Positions 43,864-54,803 are shown, counted from the first letter of the stretch. The stretch is 64,000 bases of DNA from Ecdyonurus torrentis (GCA_949318235.1 OX439129.1:5068713-5132712); one strand, 5' to 3'. Made by a program: numbers and translations. The notes: generated by a model from the letters alone, not told the origin.

Positions 43864-43948
43864 AGAGGCAGGCAAGAAGAGGTTTAAGAAATTGAAGGTG
43901 ATCTCTACATCAGTTCTTCAAGTCACTGCTTGCTTCCTCCTGGCCTGA
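43864..43948 (+). pseudogene. Exon-like terminal segment (unidentified gene, part 3)
   Basis: The acceptor is ...tgttttgacag at 43863. Its first base completes the GG left by the segment at 40687. The frame then reads Glu-Ala-Gly-Lys-Lys-Arg-Phe-Lys-Lys-Leu-Lys-Val-Ile-Ser-Thr-Ser-Val-Leu-Gln to TGA at 43946. The following 100 bp (to about 44050) is unique and could be 3' UTR. It is linked to parts 1 and 2 only by phase, strand and order. Confidence 0.35.
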
Positions 43949-44135
43949 CACTCCAACTTATTGCACACAAGATTGAACAAGCGACGACAAGTGTCTGCAC
44001 AATGACGGCCAGCTGCTGCATAATCCTACCTCGTTAAGTTTTCTCCAGGGTGAGTCACATATGACAGGTGCAAATAATAGATATAGACTTAATTAGCTGA
44101 TATTATAAATGGTGATAATTAAATAATAACAAACG

Positions 44136-44590
44136 TTGCAAAAGTAGGTTTAGTGATAAAAAAAAAAATGACAGCCCAACAATACTAACAAAGTGCTAGC
44201 AGACCACTTTGTGTTCCTGTCTACATTTAACATGCTTTCTTATGGGGAAATTGAGCAGCTATAGCTTCAGTTAGAATTATTTCTCAGGGCTGAAATTTTT
44301 ACTGTAGCTTACTGAGCCTAAAAGCTGTTATTTCCTGAATATTTTCCTGATTTTTTTTTTTTTTCATCCAATTGACTCTTCAAATTTCAAATCCAGGAAT
44401 ATAAAAGCTTTTAGGTTCAGCAAGCTACAGTAAAAATTTCAGTTCTGAGAAATAATTCTAGCTGCTTTATTGCCCCATAAGAAAGCATGTTTAATGTAGA
44501 CAGGAAAACGAAGTCGTCTGTGAGCACTTTGATAGAATTGTTGAGCTGTCAGTTTATCACTCAACTTACTTTTGCAATGTTTGCTATTGT
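44136..44590. repeat. Fold-back MITE, 'GACAGCTCAACAATAC' family
   Basis: Third member, with arms aatgacagcccaacaatac and attgttgagctgtcagttt; poly(T) has grown in the loop (44349-44364). Confidence 0.85.
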
Positions 44591-44594
44591 TAAA

Positions 44595-45180
44595 AAATAA
44601 TCAATTTTTTTTTTGTGAATGCTTTTAATGAACAAACTTTTTATTTCAAAACATTCAAAATGAATTTTTTTATGTAAAAAAGTGATATCATAATTTCGTA
44701 TGGACAAGTAAAAAATATCATTGCAAGTGGTTTATTGAACAAGTTTGAACTTTTTAGGTAACAAATATTTTAAAATTAAATTAACTTATGTGGAAAATAA
44801 TGGCAATATATAATATTAATCAGAATCTTATAATAATAATAATGTACCATCAATATTTTGTAACTTAATAAATCAAAACTGGTTTTGTAAGAATATATGA
44901 CTGGTGTTGTTCATTTTTTTTACCTATAGATCCCAACTTGACACATTCTGTTGTTACCATAATAAAATATCAAAGAGCAGCTGGTGTAGTTTTCATTAAC
45001 ACATTGAAGTTACACGTCTAAAAAAAAAAAAAAAAAAATACTAAAAATGTAATAGGTAGACATATAAGCTAGAACACAGGTATAATTATACTACAATAAT
45101 ACCTAATGCAGGTGCACTGTGCATCAATTAGATTAAGTGATATTGTAGGTTAATAACTACCTGATCCAAATTCAAGTGTA
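44595..45180. other. Unassigned AT-rich sequence
   Basis: Near 44930-44965, agatcccaacttgacacattctgttgttacca recurs in variant form at 50238-50265 and 52279-52305, so an unnamed dispersed repeat lies here. No gene seen. Confidence 0.45.
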
Positions 45181-45182
45181 CC

Positions 45183-45393
45183 TATAGGGTGTATGCATTT
45201 ATGTTAAATTCAACGCCATGTTGGATAACTCAACAACATGGTTGGCATAGGAAATTAACTCATTTTACCAGTTTAAAAACACTGCAATATTTTTGAGAGC
45301 ATTGCTGCTGTAAATATGTTGAGCAATATTATTCACTACTCCAGTATGGCCCCCAAGCGCAAAAAATATGACGTCATGCGCATACACCCTATT
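45183..45393 (-). mobile_element. CRE-MITE with internal deletion
   Basis: From tatagggtgtatgcatttatg to atgacgtcatgcgcatac and accctatt. About 80 bp of the middle (the ctcacatacttgag region and beyond) is missing. Confidence 0.88.
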
Positions 45394-45410
45394 GCAAAAT
45401 ACAAGATTCT

Positions 45411-45538
45411 ATGTACAGCTCTAGCCAAAAGTTAGAGAACGGGGCAGTGGTGGCTGCTGAGTTTTCTCATAAAGATAACATAGTGTGGTTGCGAGTTGCC
45501 TATGCAAATCGTTCTCAAACTTTTGGCTAGAGCTGTAC
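45411..45538. mobile_element. Small inverted-terminal element, TACAGCTCTAGCCAAAAG ends
   Basis: tacagctctagccaaaagtt and acttttggctagagctgta are inverted ends about 125 bp apart, beginning and ending in TA like Tc1/mariner derivatives. Part of its interior (ggggcagtggtggc) resembles ccaccactgccccgttc at 23342. Confidence 0.75.
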
Positions 45539-46736
45539 TTGCCATTAGTAGTAATTTTTTTCTGTATATACAACTTCTTAAAGGCGTAGAACACCTTGAA
45601 CAAAAAAGTTGTTTAATATCCTAACAAACGTGAAAAACAACGTTGATTTGGCCGGAGTCATTGATTTCTAATTTATTTTCCCTTCACAAAAAGCCACTGG
45701 CGGTCATTGACACGTCACGGGGCATCGGAATTGATTAGAATTGGAAATGGTTAGAATCGGAAATGGTTAGAAAAAATAAGAGTGGTGGGGATGAGTTCGA
45801 TGAGACGACGTCAGTGGTGGGGGGTGTCTTATTTTATAATAATATGGCAACATGGCATTGCATTTTATTTATTACATAGTGGAATTGATTAGAATGGGAA
45901 TTGGCTAGAATCGGCATTGGTTCGAAATATATTTTTATTTATTTTATTGAGTGGAATTGATTAGAATGGGAATTGGTTAGAATCGGAACTGGTTAGAAAA
46001 ATATTTTTATTTATTTTATTGAGTGGAATTGATTAGAATGGGGAATTGGTTAGAATCGAAACTGGTTAGAAAGAAATTTTTATTTATTTTATTGAGTGGA
46101 ATTGATTAGAATGGGAATTGGTTAGAATCGGAACTGGTTAGAAAGAAATTTTCATTTATTTTATTGAGTGGAATTGATTAGAATGGGAATTGGTTAGAAT
46201 CGGAACTGGTTAGAAAGAAATTTTTATTTATTTTATTGAGTGGAATTGATTAGAATGGGAATTGGTTAGAATCGGAATTGGTTAGAAAGATATTTTCATT
46301 TTTTTTATTGAGTGGAATTGATTAGAATGGGAATTGGTTAGAATGGGAATTGGTTAGAATGGGAATTGGTTAGAAATATATTTTTGTTTATTTTATTGAG
46401 TGGAATTGGTTAGAAGGATATGTTATTTACGCGCGTCTTATTTAAAACTTTATTTAATCGTTATCTACTGTATTATTTGCTATTTAAAAGCATCAAACTA
46501 TTATTCAGAATATAACTACAGAATTTAAGCATACATATTAAAGCCACTGATAATTAATTTATAAAGCATAAAGTGAAGAAAAAAATGTATGATGCGGCGT
46601 TTGCATGAAAGAATATATTTTACAGAAAACACACAATACTATGTGCCCTAAATTTACTTAAAGTCTAAATTTCTACAGCACAGCCTCAGCCCTCAGCAAT
46701 AAAATTAAGCGATAAAAATAGATTACAGAGTAAGTT

Positions 46737-47030
46737 TTCGCATGACGTCATACTGATTGCGCTTCGAAGCCATACTGGATCAATGAACAACATTGCTCAG
46801 CATAGGACAAACTTCAGTTTTTGCACTTTTATTTGTAAAAACGGTCAATATTCTGTTATTATTATTTTTCTCGCATATCTGAGATTCTAATTTATTCTAT
46901 TAACAGCATTATTGCTCTCAAAAATATTATTTACTATTTTTGAACTGGCAAAACGATTCATTTTCCTATGCGGCGTATAATATTGATTGATCCAACATGG
47001 CGTTGGCTTTAATATGTATGCTTAAATTCT
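46737..47030 (+). mobile_element. CRE-MITE in the core of the giant palindrome
   Basis: From gcatgacgtcatactgattg to ggcgttggctttaatatgtatg. The reverse complement of its right end (catacatattaaagcc) also occurs at 46529, as part of the palindrome arm. Confidence 0.82.
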
Positions 47031-47141
47031 ATAGTTATATTCTGAATAATAGTTTGATGCTTTTAAATAGCAAACAATACAGTAGATAACGATTAAATAA
47101 AGTTTTAAATAAGACGCGCGTAAATAACATATCCTTCTAAC

Positions 47142-48514
47142 CAGGGCCGGCTTGGGGCACGTTGGCCCGGTCTGGCAATCTGGGAATTGGCCCGCATATG
47201 CTGGGGGGTCTGGGGGGCGCCAGCCCCCAGCTTGCGCCGCAGGCGAAAATTTTTTTTAAAAGGGGGCGTGGCACTGGTTTTTACGCTAATTTTGAATTAA
47301 ATTTTAATTTTTTCACATTTTTTAAAACACTATTTATAACACTATAACACTATTATATTGAAAAATAAGTATGCAATTGAACCATGACATTATTTTGATA
47401 TACTACGATCTACATGACATGACCTTCGGCCACCTTAAAAAAAATATTGGACAAAAAAATTGATGTATGATAGAAAACAAACTATATTGAAGGAAATTGT
47501 TATAATGTAATGATTTAATTGAAGTATGGGGGAAAAAAGAAAAAAAGGGGGGGGGGCAGAACAGGGATTTGTAAATTTATAATTATAGGTGTAGATAACT
47601 TAAAATTTTTTCGAATGGTTTGACTTGAAAGATAGCTTGATTTTGAGCTTAAATTTGAAAAAAACGAGCCATTACTTGGGGAAATCGATATTTAGGCCAA
47701 AATTATATAAAAAAAAAAAAAAAGCTCTTGAACCTGTGTGTCAAAAAAAAAAAAAGACTCAATTCTCATTATATACAAAAATTTATTTTTATTTTGAAGA
47801 CAAAAGTTGTAAATTATTATTATTTTTAAGTATTAACAATTGATTTTACATGCTATAGAGAATTATAAATATATTGTACTAAAAAAAAAAGGTTTTATCC
47901 TTTTTTTTTATCTTGTATTCTTTGCAAATGCTTATTTTTTAACGAGTCATTTACGGGCTCATCTCGTGTTTAGAAATATATCTTTAACAATAAATATATT
48001 TTTTATAAATAATATAAATAAAATATAAATATAGGGCTATGAATTTAATAACTTTCCAAAATATAATATTTTATTTACGTACTATAGTGCAAGAAGTATT
48101 GAAAAAAACGCAAATACGACGGCTTAAAAAAAAGGGTTTAATTGAAACTGATAATTAAAAAAATGATATCACTTCTTTTCAAATAATAAAAAAGTGAGCT
48201 ATTTTTCAAAGTACCTTTGAACTTTTTTTAATTGATTTTTTTTTCCATCAGAACCAAAGGCCCGCAAAAGCAAAGTCCCTATCCAGGAGCCCGCGGATTA
48301 ACTTGTACGGCCTTATGCCTAGCTGGCCCAAGTGCATAAAAAAATTTAGTTGGCTTGCAATGATCTCAATGCATTTTTTTTTTTTTTTTAGTTACAATAA
48401 AAATGCGCATTTCAAGTAATTTGTGTGCATGCATCATAGATTAAATTCATATGATACAAAATTAAATTAAAAAAAATCTGCTGGCAAAGGTTTTAAAGTT
48501 TAGTTGTTTTTTCT

Positions 48515-48545
<31 letters not shown>

Positions 48546-48952
48546 TTTTTTTTTTACTAATTAAGAGCAAGCAAAAAGGCCCGCAAAGTCAAAAGCCCGG
48601 GCCGCGGGATCCCGGCCTTACGTCTTATGCCAAGCCGGCCCTGATCAGATTCATTATCAGATTTTTCACTTTCACTACGTATATTATAATTTTTTGCATA
48701 ACTAAGATTTTCATTTCTCTGCTCTGTCTCTGAATTAAATAAACTGTAGAAGTAGAAAAACTATTATATTGTGCTGCAAACTTTTGAGTAAATTTAAATT
48801 ATTGTCTTCTTCTTCTTTCTTTCTTTCTTTCTTTCATTCTTTCTTTCTTTCTTTTTTTTTTTTTTTCTTTTTTTTTTCTGGCCCGCTTGGCCCGCAATGA
48901 CGTTGGCCCGGTCTGCGATCGCAGACCTCGTCTTATGGCCAAGCCGGCCCTG
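47142..48952. mobile_element. hAT-type element (1.81 kb) inserted in the right arm of the palindrome
   Basis: Ends CAGGGCCGGCTTGG and CCAAGCCGGCCCTG are flanked by the perfect 8-bp repeat CTTCTAAC (47134-47141 and 48953-48960). Related right ends also occur inside (tatgccaagccggccctg at 48633-48650 and a diverged one near 48325). The element is therefore composite or itself contains nested relatives. No transposase frame seen. Removing it restores the palindrome arm exactly. Confidence 0.92.
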
Positions 48953-50333
48953 CTTCTAACCAATTCCACTCAATAAAATAAACAAAAATATATTTCTAAC
49001 CAATTCCCATTCTAACCAATTCCCATTCTAATCAATTCCACTCAATAAAAAAAATGAAAATATCTTTCTAACCAATTCCGATTCTAACCAATTCCCATTC
49101 TAATCAATTCCACTCAATAAAATAAATAAAAATATTTTTCTAACCAGTTCCGATTCTAACCAATTCCCATTCTAATCAATTCCACTCAATAAAATAAATA
49201 AAAATTTCTTTCTAACCAGTTCCGATTCTAACCAATTCCCATTCTAATCAATTCCACTCAATAAAATAAATGAAAATTTCTTTCTAACCAGTTCCGATTC
49301 TAACCAATTCCCATTCTAATCAATTCCACTCAATAAAATAAATAAAAATTTCTTTCTAACCAGTTCCGATTCTAACCAATTCCCATTCTAATCAATTCCA
49401 CTCAATAAAATAAATGAAAATTTCTTTCTAACCAGTTCCGATTCTAACCAATTCCCATTCTAATTAATTCCACTCAATAAAATAAATAAAAATATATTTC
49501 GAACCAATGCTGATTCTAACCAATTCCCATTCTAATCAATTCCACTATGTAATAAATAAAATGCAATGCCATGTTGCCATATTATTATAAAATAAGACAC
49601 CCCCCACCACTGACGTCGTCTCATCGAACTCATCCCCACCACTCTTATTTTTTCTAACCATTTCCGATTCTAACCATTTCCAATTCTAATCAATTCCTGT
49701 GACACGACACGTCACAGCTCGCTTGTTTTACTCGCGCGTGAAATGGGCGAGCTTTGACGTCAATGAACGCCAGTGGCATTTTATGAATGCAAAATAAATT
49801 AGAAATCAATAACTCCGGCCAAGTCAACGTTGATTTTCAGGTTTGTTAGGGTACACACCTTTTTTGTTCAAGGTGTTCTACGCCTTTAAGCAATATTGAT
49901 AATAATATAATATTTCATTTTATATAAAACAAAATATAACATTTCATTTTCATATTTAGAATATGTTTATAAAATAAACTTTGCATCCATTATGTAACAT
50001 TAACCTCTTCTTGTGCTACTACCACTAATTGGATAAATCAATAAATTGTCTAATAATCACGTCAAGATTTAAATACGCCAAAGTTTAAATTTGAAATGTA
50101 AGTAAGTATAGGTAAGTTCAATGCTTGCAAATCCGTAATTAAATTTTTTAATATAAGAAGCAACAAAACAATAGAATTTTTTATTTTATTAAAGAACATA
50201 TGTTTTTTTTTACATAATTATTTTTACCATGCAATAGATCCCTGCTTGACACATTCTGTTGTTACCATATGAGAACATAAGATAGCAGCAGGTATAGCTT
50301 GCTTTAGCGCTTTGAAATTATACAACTTCTTAA

Positions 50334-50650
50334 TTAAAGGCGTAGAACAACTGGAACAAAAAACTTGCCTAATATCCTAACATACCTAAATATCACAGTT
50401 AAGTTGGCCAAAGACATTGATTTCTAATTTATTTTACATTTACAAAATAACACCTGCGGGTTTGTGACGTCACTGCTTGCTTGTTTCCGCTTGCATGGAC
50501 TAGTGAGCTGTGACGTCACAAACCCGCAGCTGTCATTTTGTAAATAGAAAATAAATTAGAAATCAATGTGTCTGGCCAAATTAACGTTCAAATTTAGGTA
50601 TGTTAGGATATTAGACAAGTTTTTTGTTCAATGTGTTCTACGCCTTTAAG
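50334..50650. mobile_element. Fold-back MITE, 'GGCGTAGAACACCTTG' family
   Basis: Left end ttaaaggcgtagaacaac, right end caatgtgttctacgcctttaa; both arms hold tgtgacgtcac. Its outermost bases are TTAA. Confidence 0.88.
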
Positions 50651-50654
50651 AATA

Positions 50655-51240
50655 ATTAGCAATAAGTAAATCAACTTGCCTCTAGATTTAAATTAGAGAT
50701 GGAAATCTAGGCAAATAGGTCTATTTGTTTTAACTGTGTCACTTATTCTCACTGATTTTCTCTTTTGTGTCATGTAAAGCTAAATAGATAGGCCGTAATA
50801 AACAGTAAAAATATTTTTATTGTGTGAAAAAGTGGCTACAATGTGAAGTACGATAAAATATAATATTTTATTACATAATTGCAAAATATAACATTTCATT
50901 TTGATATTTAGGATGTTTATGAGATAAACTTTGCAACAAATTTGTAATTTATCCTCTCCTAGTGTTACTATACAGTTAATTGGATAAATATATAAATTAT
51001 CAAGTGTCTACTAACCTAATTATTCAAAATCAAGTTATCTTTAGGTAATTCCAATGCTTGCAAATAAGTAATTAAATTTTTTAATTTAAGGAGCTATAAA
51101 ATTATATATTTTTAATTTTAATAAAGTAAATATGTTTATTTTGTCTATTATACAATAATTTTGTATAAAATTTTGCGGAAAAAATTGCAAAACTAAATAT
51201 TCAAATTTTTGCAGCATAAATTTGCAATTTTCTCTCTTCA
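50655..51240. other. AT-rich unassigned sequence
   Basis: 50660-51110 is partly a diverged repeat of 49890-50210 (aatataacatttcattttcatat, gctattac-type and ggataaatnnataaattgtc phrases). No gene seen. Confidence 0.5.
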
Positions 51241-51261
51241 AAGTTAAAATTTGTAATTTTA

Positions 51262-51467
51262 CGGGGCAGTTCTGTAATCAGCAGATCAAGGGCTTTCCAA
51301 CAATGTGCAAATTATTACAATTCGCGTGCCAAAGTGTCAAGGTCACAAAAACAAGCAAGGCTAACCACTTCTTTGTTTTTCAAGCTGAAATTTTTTTGTC
51401 AATAAACCCACCAACGTGTACATCAGTAGAAAGCCCTTTAACTGCTGATTACAGAACTGCCCTCAAA
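51262..51467. repeat. Fold-back repeat with GGGCAGTTCTGTAATCAGCA arms
   Basis: ggcagttctgtaatcagcag ... aagggctttcc is inverted as gaaagccctttaactgctg ... ttacagaactgcc. The open frame across it (51222-51479) is a by-product. Confidence 0.82.
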
Positions 51468-51765
51468 TCTTCAATATAGCCTTTTATTTAAGAGTAATTA
51501 GCATAAATCTACTTATGCAATTTTTTGAAAAAATGAGTTAACCATGTTTTCTTACTAATTTGGGTCATTAGAGTTTGAATCTGATGTCAGTTTTTATTTT
51601 CAACCTTTATTTTACGTATAAACGTGGTGTGAAATTTACGTATCCTGCATGTGTTGTACACCCGCGATACATGCATGCACGAGCAGTTGCCTATCTATAC
51701 AGGCGGCAATATATATAATTTTTAGCTACAACTCAAATAGAAGTTTAACTTCAACCAATATCAAC

Positions 51766-51842
51766 ATGGTGCGGTGACCGAATGGTTCAGGTCACACACT
51801 TGAGTTCGAGATCGTGGGTTCAAGTTCTATAGCTCCTACAAT
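51766..51842 (+). repeat. tRNA-like sequence (degenerate)
   Basis: ggtgcggtgaccgaatggtt (box A-like) and gtgggttcaagttc (box B) are spaced like a tRNA with an extra arm. The acceptor-stem halves pair poorly, so I read it as a tRNA relic or SINE head, not a functional gene. Confidence 0.4.
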
Positions 51843-51902
51843 TTTTATGAAACAAAATATAATACCACAACTCAAGAAGAAAGTTAGCTTTCACTTTCTT
51901 CA

Positions 51903-51985
51903 TGATGCGCTTGTGTCCTAATGGATAACGTCACTGCATGACTTATAACCTCTAAACCTGGTAGTGTGTGGGTTCGAGTCAGAGT
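51903..51985 (+). repeat. tRNA-like sequence (degenerate, Arg-type box A)
   Basis: gtgtcctaatggataacg and gtgtgggttcgagtcag match internal promoter boxes A and B. The stems, especially the acceptor stem, do not close cleanly. It lies 60 bp from the previous one, in the same orientation. Confidence 0.4.
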
Positions 51986-51989
51986 AAAT

Positions 51990-53590
51990 TTTTAGATTAT
52001 TATATATATTATTATTTATTGCGAAAAATGTTTTCAAGATTATAATTGAATTTGTTTATTAATTTTATTATGTTATAAGAATACAATTTATAAATATAAA
52101 AACATAATAGTAATAAAATAAAAAGATGAAGTCTGAAACTACCAAATGAAATACATAACAATGGATATTTTGATCAATAAAGCGAAACTGACTGAATGTA
52201 CTATACAATTTTTAGTAATTTAATAAAATAACCCTTACTGTAATCACATGTAGTTGTGTTATTTAATTATTTTTACCCATAGATCCCTGCTTGATGCACT
52301 CTGTGGTGTCTAAACTAGGTTTTTGTTATTAGGAGAAAATAACACAGTAGCAGGTATAGCATACTTAGCCCCTTAAATTTAGGCAACTTCTTAAACATAT
52401 CTATATTGTAGGTTGCCTGGTTCTAAAGTAGATAGGGATATACCTCCTACACTAGTCTGTCATCATAATACCATTTTTATGGAAATTGCTTCGTTTTTCA
52501 AGCTAAAAATCAGCTAAAAACGCAAAATATTGTAATCGGAGCACATAATACAAAAGAAGGTAGCAATGTAATTTTATCTGAGACTACTTAAGTTGGCGAA
52601 GTCAAGAAATATATTACTCGGAGAACATCAACTTCTAGGAGGTATAGAGCTTATTTTTCAAACTTAGATTTGCCCCTTGAAGTTATGCAACTTCTTAAGC
52701 ATATATATAAACTATAGGTAGCCTAGGTCTGAATCGGAGAAAGAAATTTAGCCGTCACCTTTTTTTTTTTTGTCTTTTGTTCCAACTTTTTTTGTCATGG
52801 CAATTTAAAATAATGCTTTATTAAACAGTAAAAATAATTTTAATCTGATAAAAGTAATTACTATATAAAGTACCATAATTTAATAATGTTTTATTGTTAC
52901 ATGTATATTTTTTATTTAATAAATATAATGCTTATTTTAATTATAGATGCATGAATAGGTAATTTATAAAAACAAAACAAAGACAAAGCTTATAATAGAA
53001 TAATCAACTTATCTTTTTATTTTATTACACATTTATATACATATAACTCTCTAGTTTGTGAAATTGCAAAAAATAAAGGTTCCCTAAAAATGAACATTTC
53101 ACACAATTGAATTTTCACAAATTAGAGAGCTGCAACATTAGCATGTTTATATCTGCGTTAAGTCTGCTGCGGACCTAACTTAACATTTCACAAAATAGAG
53201 AAACCCTCAGGTTTAACAACGTACACAAAACAAATGAGAGTTTAAAACATAAAATATAAATGGTCGTACATATAATTATAAGTATAGGCACAACTGGCAC
53301 AAGTTATTATTTAATCAAGACATAGAATCATGTTATTGTATTTTACAATCTTGCAATGCATACATAAAAAATTATTATTTATTTTAATTAAAGCAATTAG
53401 GTTAATATTTACATCTTAAATATAATTAAAATTAAGTGAAATTATGCTATTTAACTACTACATGGCATGTAAATGCAAAAACTAATTTTGCATTTAATAT
53501 ATTAATCAAAGCAACTTAACACTTAAAGTAAACATTATATTTCTACCAAATACATATCAATATATTAAAATGTTATTTATTTTACTATCT
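51990..53590. other. AT-rich unassigned sequence
   Basis: Contains a dispersed-repeat phrase near 52279 (gatccctgcttgatgcactctg) and a direct duplication of gttatgcaacttcttaa-type text near 52390 and 52685. The last 100 bp (tatttctaccaaatacat) begin the block duplicated at 59265 and 62640. No gene seen. Confidence 0.5.
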
Positions 53591-53597
53591 ACCTACC

Positions 53598-53744
<147 letters not shown>

Positions 53745-53925
53745 TACATAAATAAATAAAATTTTAATATACTCGTGTTATATTTGGTCGAAATGTTAAG
53801 TTAATTTTAAATGTTAACTTGTTTTAGTTTTGGAAGCAATATAATCATAACAAAATTTAAACAGAATTTTAGTATTTTGTACATCTATTATAAGGTAAGC
53901 TTAGCTCTTCTTCAACAGGACTGCT

Positions 53926-53950
53926 TCAACAGACCTTAGCTAGTTGACAT
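53926..53950 (-). CDS. Candidate last exon of the unidentified minus-strand gene
   Basis: On the minus strand ttgtttttgtttcag precedes it. In the phase left by the exon at 54393 it reads (Arg)-Cys-Gln-Leu-Ala-Lys-Val-Cys and stops (TGA at 53926). Very short, supported only by acceptor and phase. Confidence 0.25.
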
Positions 53951-54156
53951 CTGAAACAAAAACAATAAAAATTTGAAATTATTATATTATATCATACTCA
54001 AAATAAAAAGTCCAGTGTAAATTGCTTTTACACTATAAATGCTTTTTGTAACCCTTGTTTTCTGGTACTAATATGATAATCAACTATTGTTATTAAAATG
54101 AAATGTGCATTTTTTGTTACAAGAAAAGAGCTATACATGTTGAACATGGATCTTTT

Positions 54157-54350
54157 TTAATGTGAAGTTTTGTTCCTTTTTATCAGGTTTAACGTTCTAA
54201 ACATAGAAATAACAATGATCGACCATACATATAAACTTAGTAAACAGGTAATGACGTCATGATCCGATGTTTTTATAAAGGAACAATTTCCAAGCTGGCT
54301 CAATATTTGTGTATAGCATACAGAACTAGCTAATGTAAAACGCACAAAAT
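54157..54350 (-). other. Open frame shared with 63640-63810
   Basis: Both segments encode Ser-x-x-Tyr-Thr-Gln-Ile-x-Ser/Ser-x-Leu-Gly-Asn-Cys and His-Asp-Val-Ile-Thr-Cys-Leu-Leu on the minus strand, with about 80% identity over about 55 codons. They belong to a duplicated block. Whether the frame is translated is unclear; no splice signals were identified. It contains tgacgtca. Confidence 0.3.
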
Positions 54351-54392
54351 ATTCGGCGGAAAAAAAAGTAATATATTAAGCTGTAAAGTTAC

Positions 54393-54558
54393 CTGTGATT
54401 ATCTGACGAAAACCCAGAGAAGATTCTCCTCAAGACCTCCAGCTTGGTTTGCAGCCCGACAACCGAAATGGCGGGCATGCACTCCGCATGCAGTTCCGTG
54501 CGGTCTAACAGCGAGGAACCATTGACAAAAACACAGCGAATGCCAGGGGTTCTCTGAG
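54393..54558 (-). CDS. Unidentified minus-strand gene, exon B
   Basis: The acceptor is gcaaattatccag and the donor GTAACT. Taking 2 nt to complete the codon from exon A, the frame is open for 54 codons: Gln-Arg-Thr-Pro-Gly-Ile-Arg-Cys-Val-Phe-Val-Asn-Gly-Ser-Ser-Leu-Leu-Asp-Arg, then Leu-His-Ala-Glu-Cys, then an amphipathic Leu-Glu-Val-Leu-Arg-Arg-Ile-Phe. It shares an internal DNA block (gttcctcgctgttagaccgc) and the Leu-Leu-Asp-Arg-x-Glu-x-His-Ala-Glu-Cys motif with exon A, so the two exons are duplicates. A longer version starting at an upstream acceptor (54616) is possible in another frame. Family unknown. Confidence 0.42.
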
Positions 54559-54691
54559 CTGGATAATTTGCTGATCCTCTTCAGCATGACTTTGTACACA
54601 CTAGACGATTGACGCACTGGAACAAAAAGAGAGCAAACGTTATTATTATAGCGCCTACAAGATATGAAAGTATGCAACCAGCTGCGCATAC

Positions 54692-54803
54692 CTGTCTTAC
54701 TTGTTAGGCGCACAACGTATATGCATTCCGCATGCGGCTCCGCGCGGTCTAACAGCAAGGAACCAATGGCTAGAGCACCGTGAGTAGCCAGGGGTGTTGT
54801 GAC
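54692..54803 (-). CDS. Unidentified minus-strand gene, exon A
   Basis: The acceptor is gcaagtgttccag and the donor G|GTATGC. The phase-0 frame reads Val-Thr-Thr-Pro-Leu-Ala-Thr-His-Gly-Ala-Leu-Ala-Ile-Gly-Ser-Leu-Leu-Leu-Asp-Arg, then Glu-Pro-His-Ala-Glu-Cys-Ile-Tyr-Val-Val-Arg-Leu. It ends one base into a codon, which fits exon B. GC content is well above the surroundings. Duplicate of part of exon B. I do not recognise the domain. Confidence 0.42.

Larger units (their letters stand above)
45719..49705. mobile_element. Giant inverted-repeat element with arms made of 72-bp tandem repeats
   Basis: Flanked by GACACGTCAC on both sides (45709-45718 and 49706-49715). The arms hold an outer 170-bp block (ggaattgattagaattgg, agatgagttcgatgagacg-type text, gcaacatggcattgcattt). 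About seven 72-bp units (gtggaattgattagaatggg ...) follow, then an inner 110-bp block (tatttacgcgcgtcttatt). All blocks occur in mirror order on the right. The arms total about 830 bp each once the hAT insertion is removed. The core of about 500 bp holds a CRE-MITE. No transposase seen. Long terminal inverted repeats with a 9-10 bp target duplication resemble Mutator-like or Foldback elements. Confidence 0.85.
45579..49889. mobile_element. Fold-back MITE host split by a 4 kb nested insertion
   Basis: The outer 140 bp on the left (aaaggcgtagaacaccttg ... ctggcggtcattgacacgtcac) and 175 bp on the right (gtcacagctcgcttg ... caaggtgttctacgccttt) together equal the intact 309-bp element at 28545-28853. 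The insertion point is between gtcac and agctcgc. Confidence 0.9.

Noticed and set aside
45890..46400. 72-bp direct repeats as a possible satellite array or CRISPR
   Set aside because: They are mirrored in the right arm at 48960-49540, so they belong to the inverted-repeat element.
51222..51479. + strand frame of 85 codons
   Set aside because: Spans a fold-back repeat, starts with TTG and has no splice signals.
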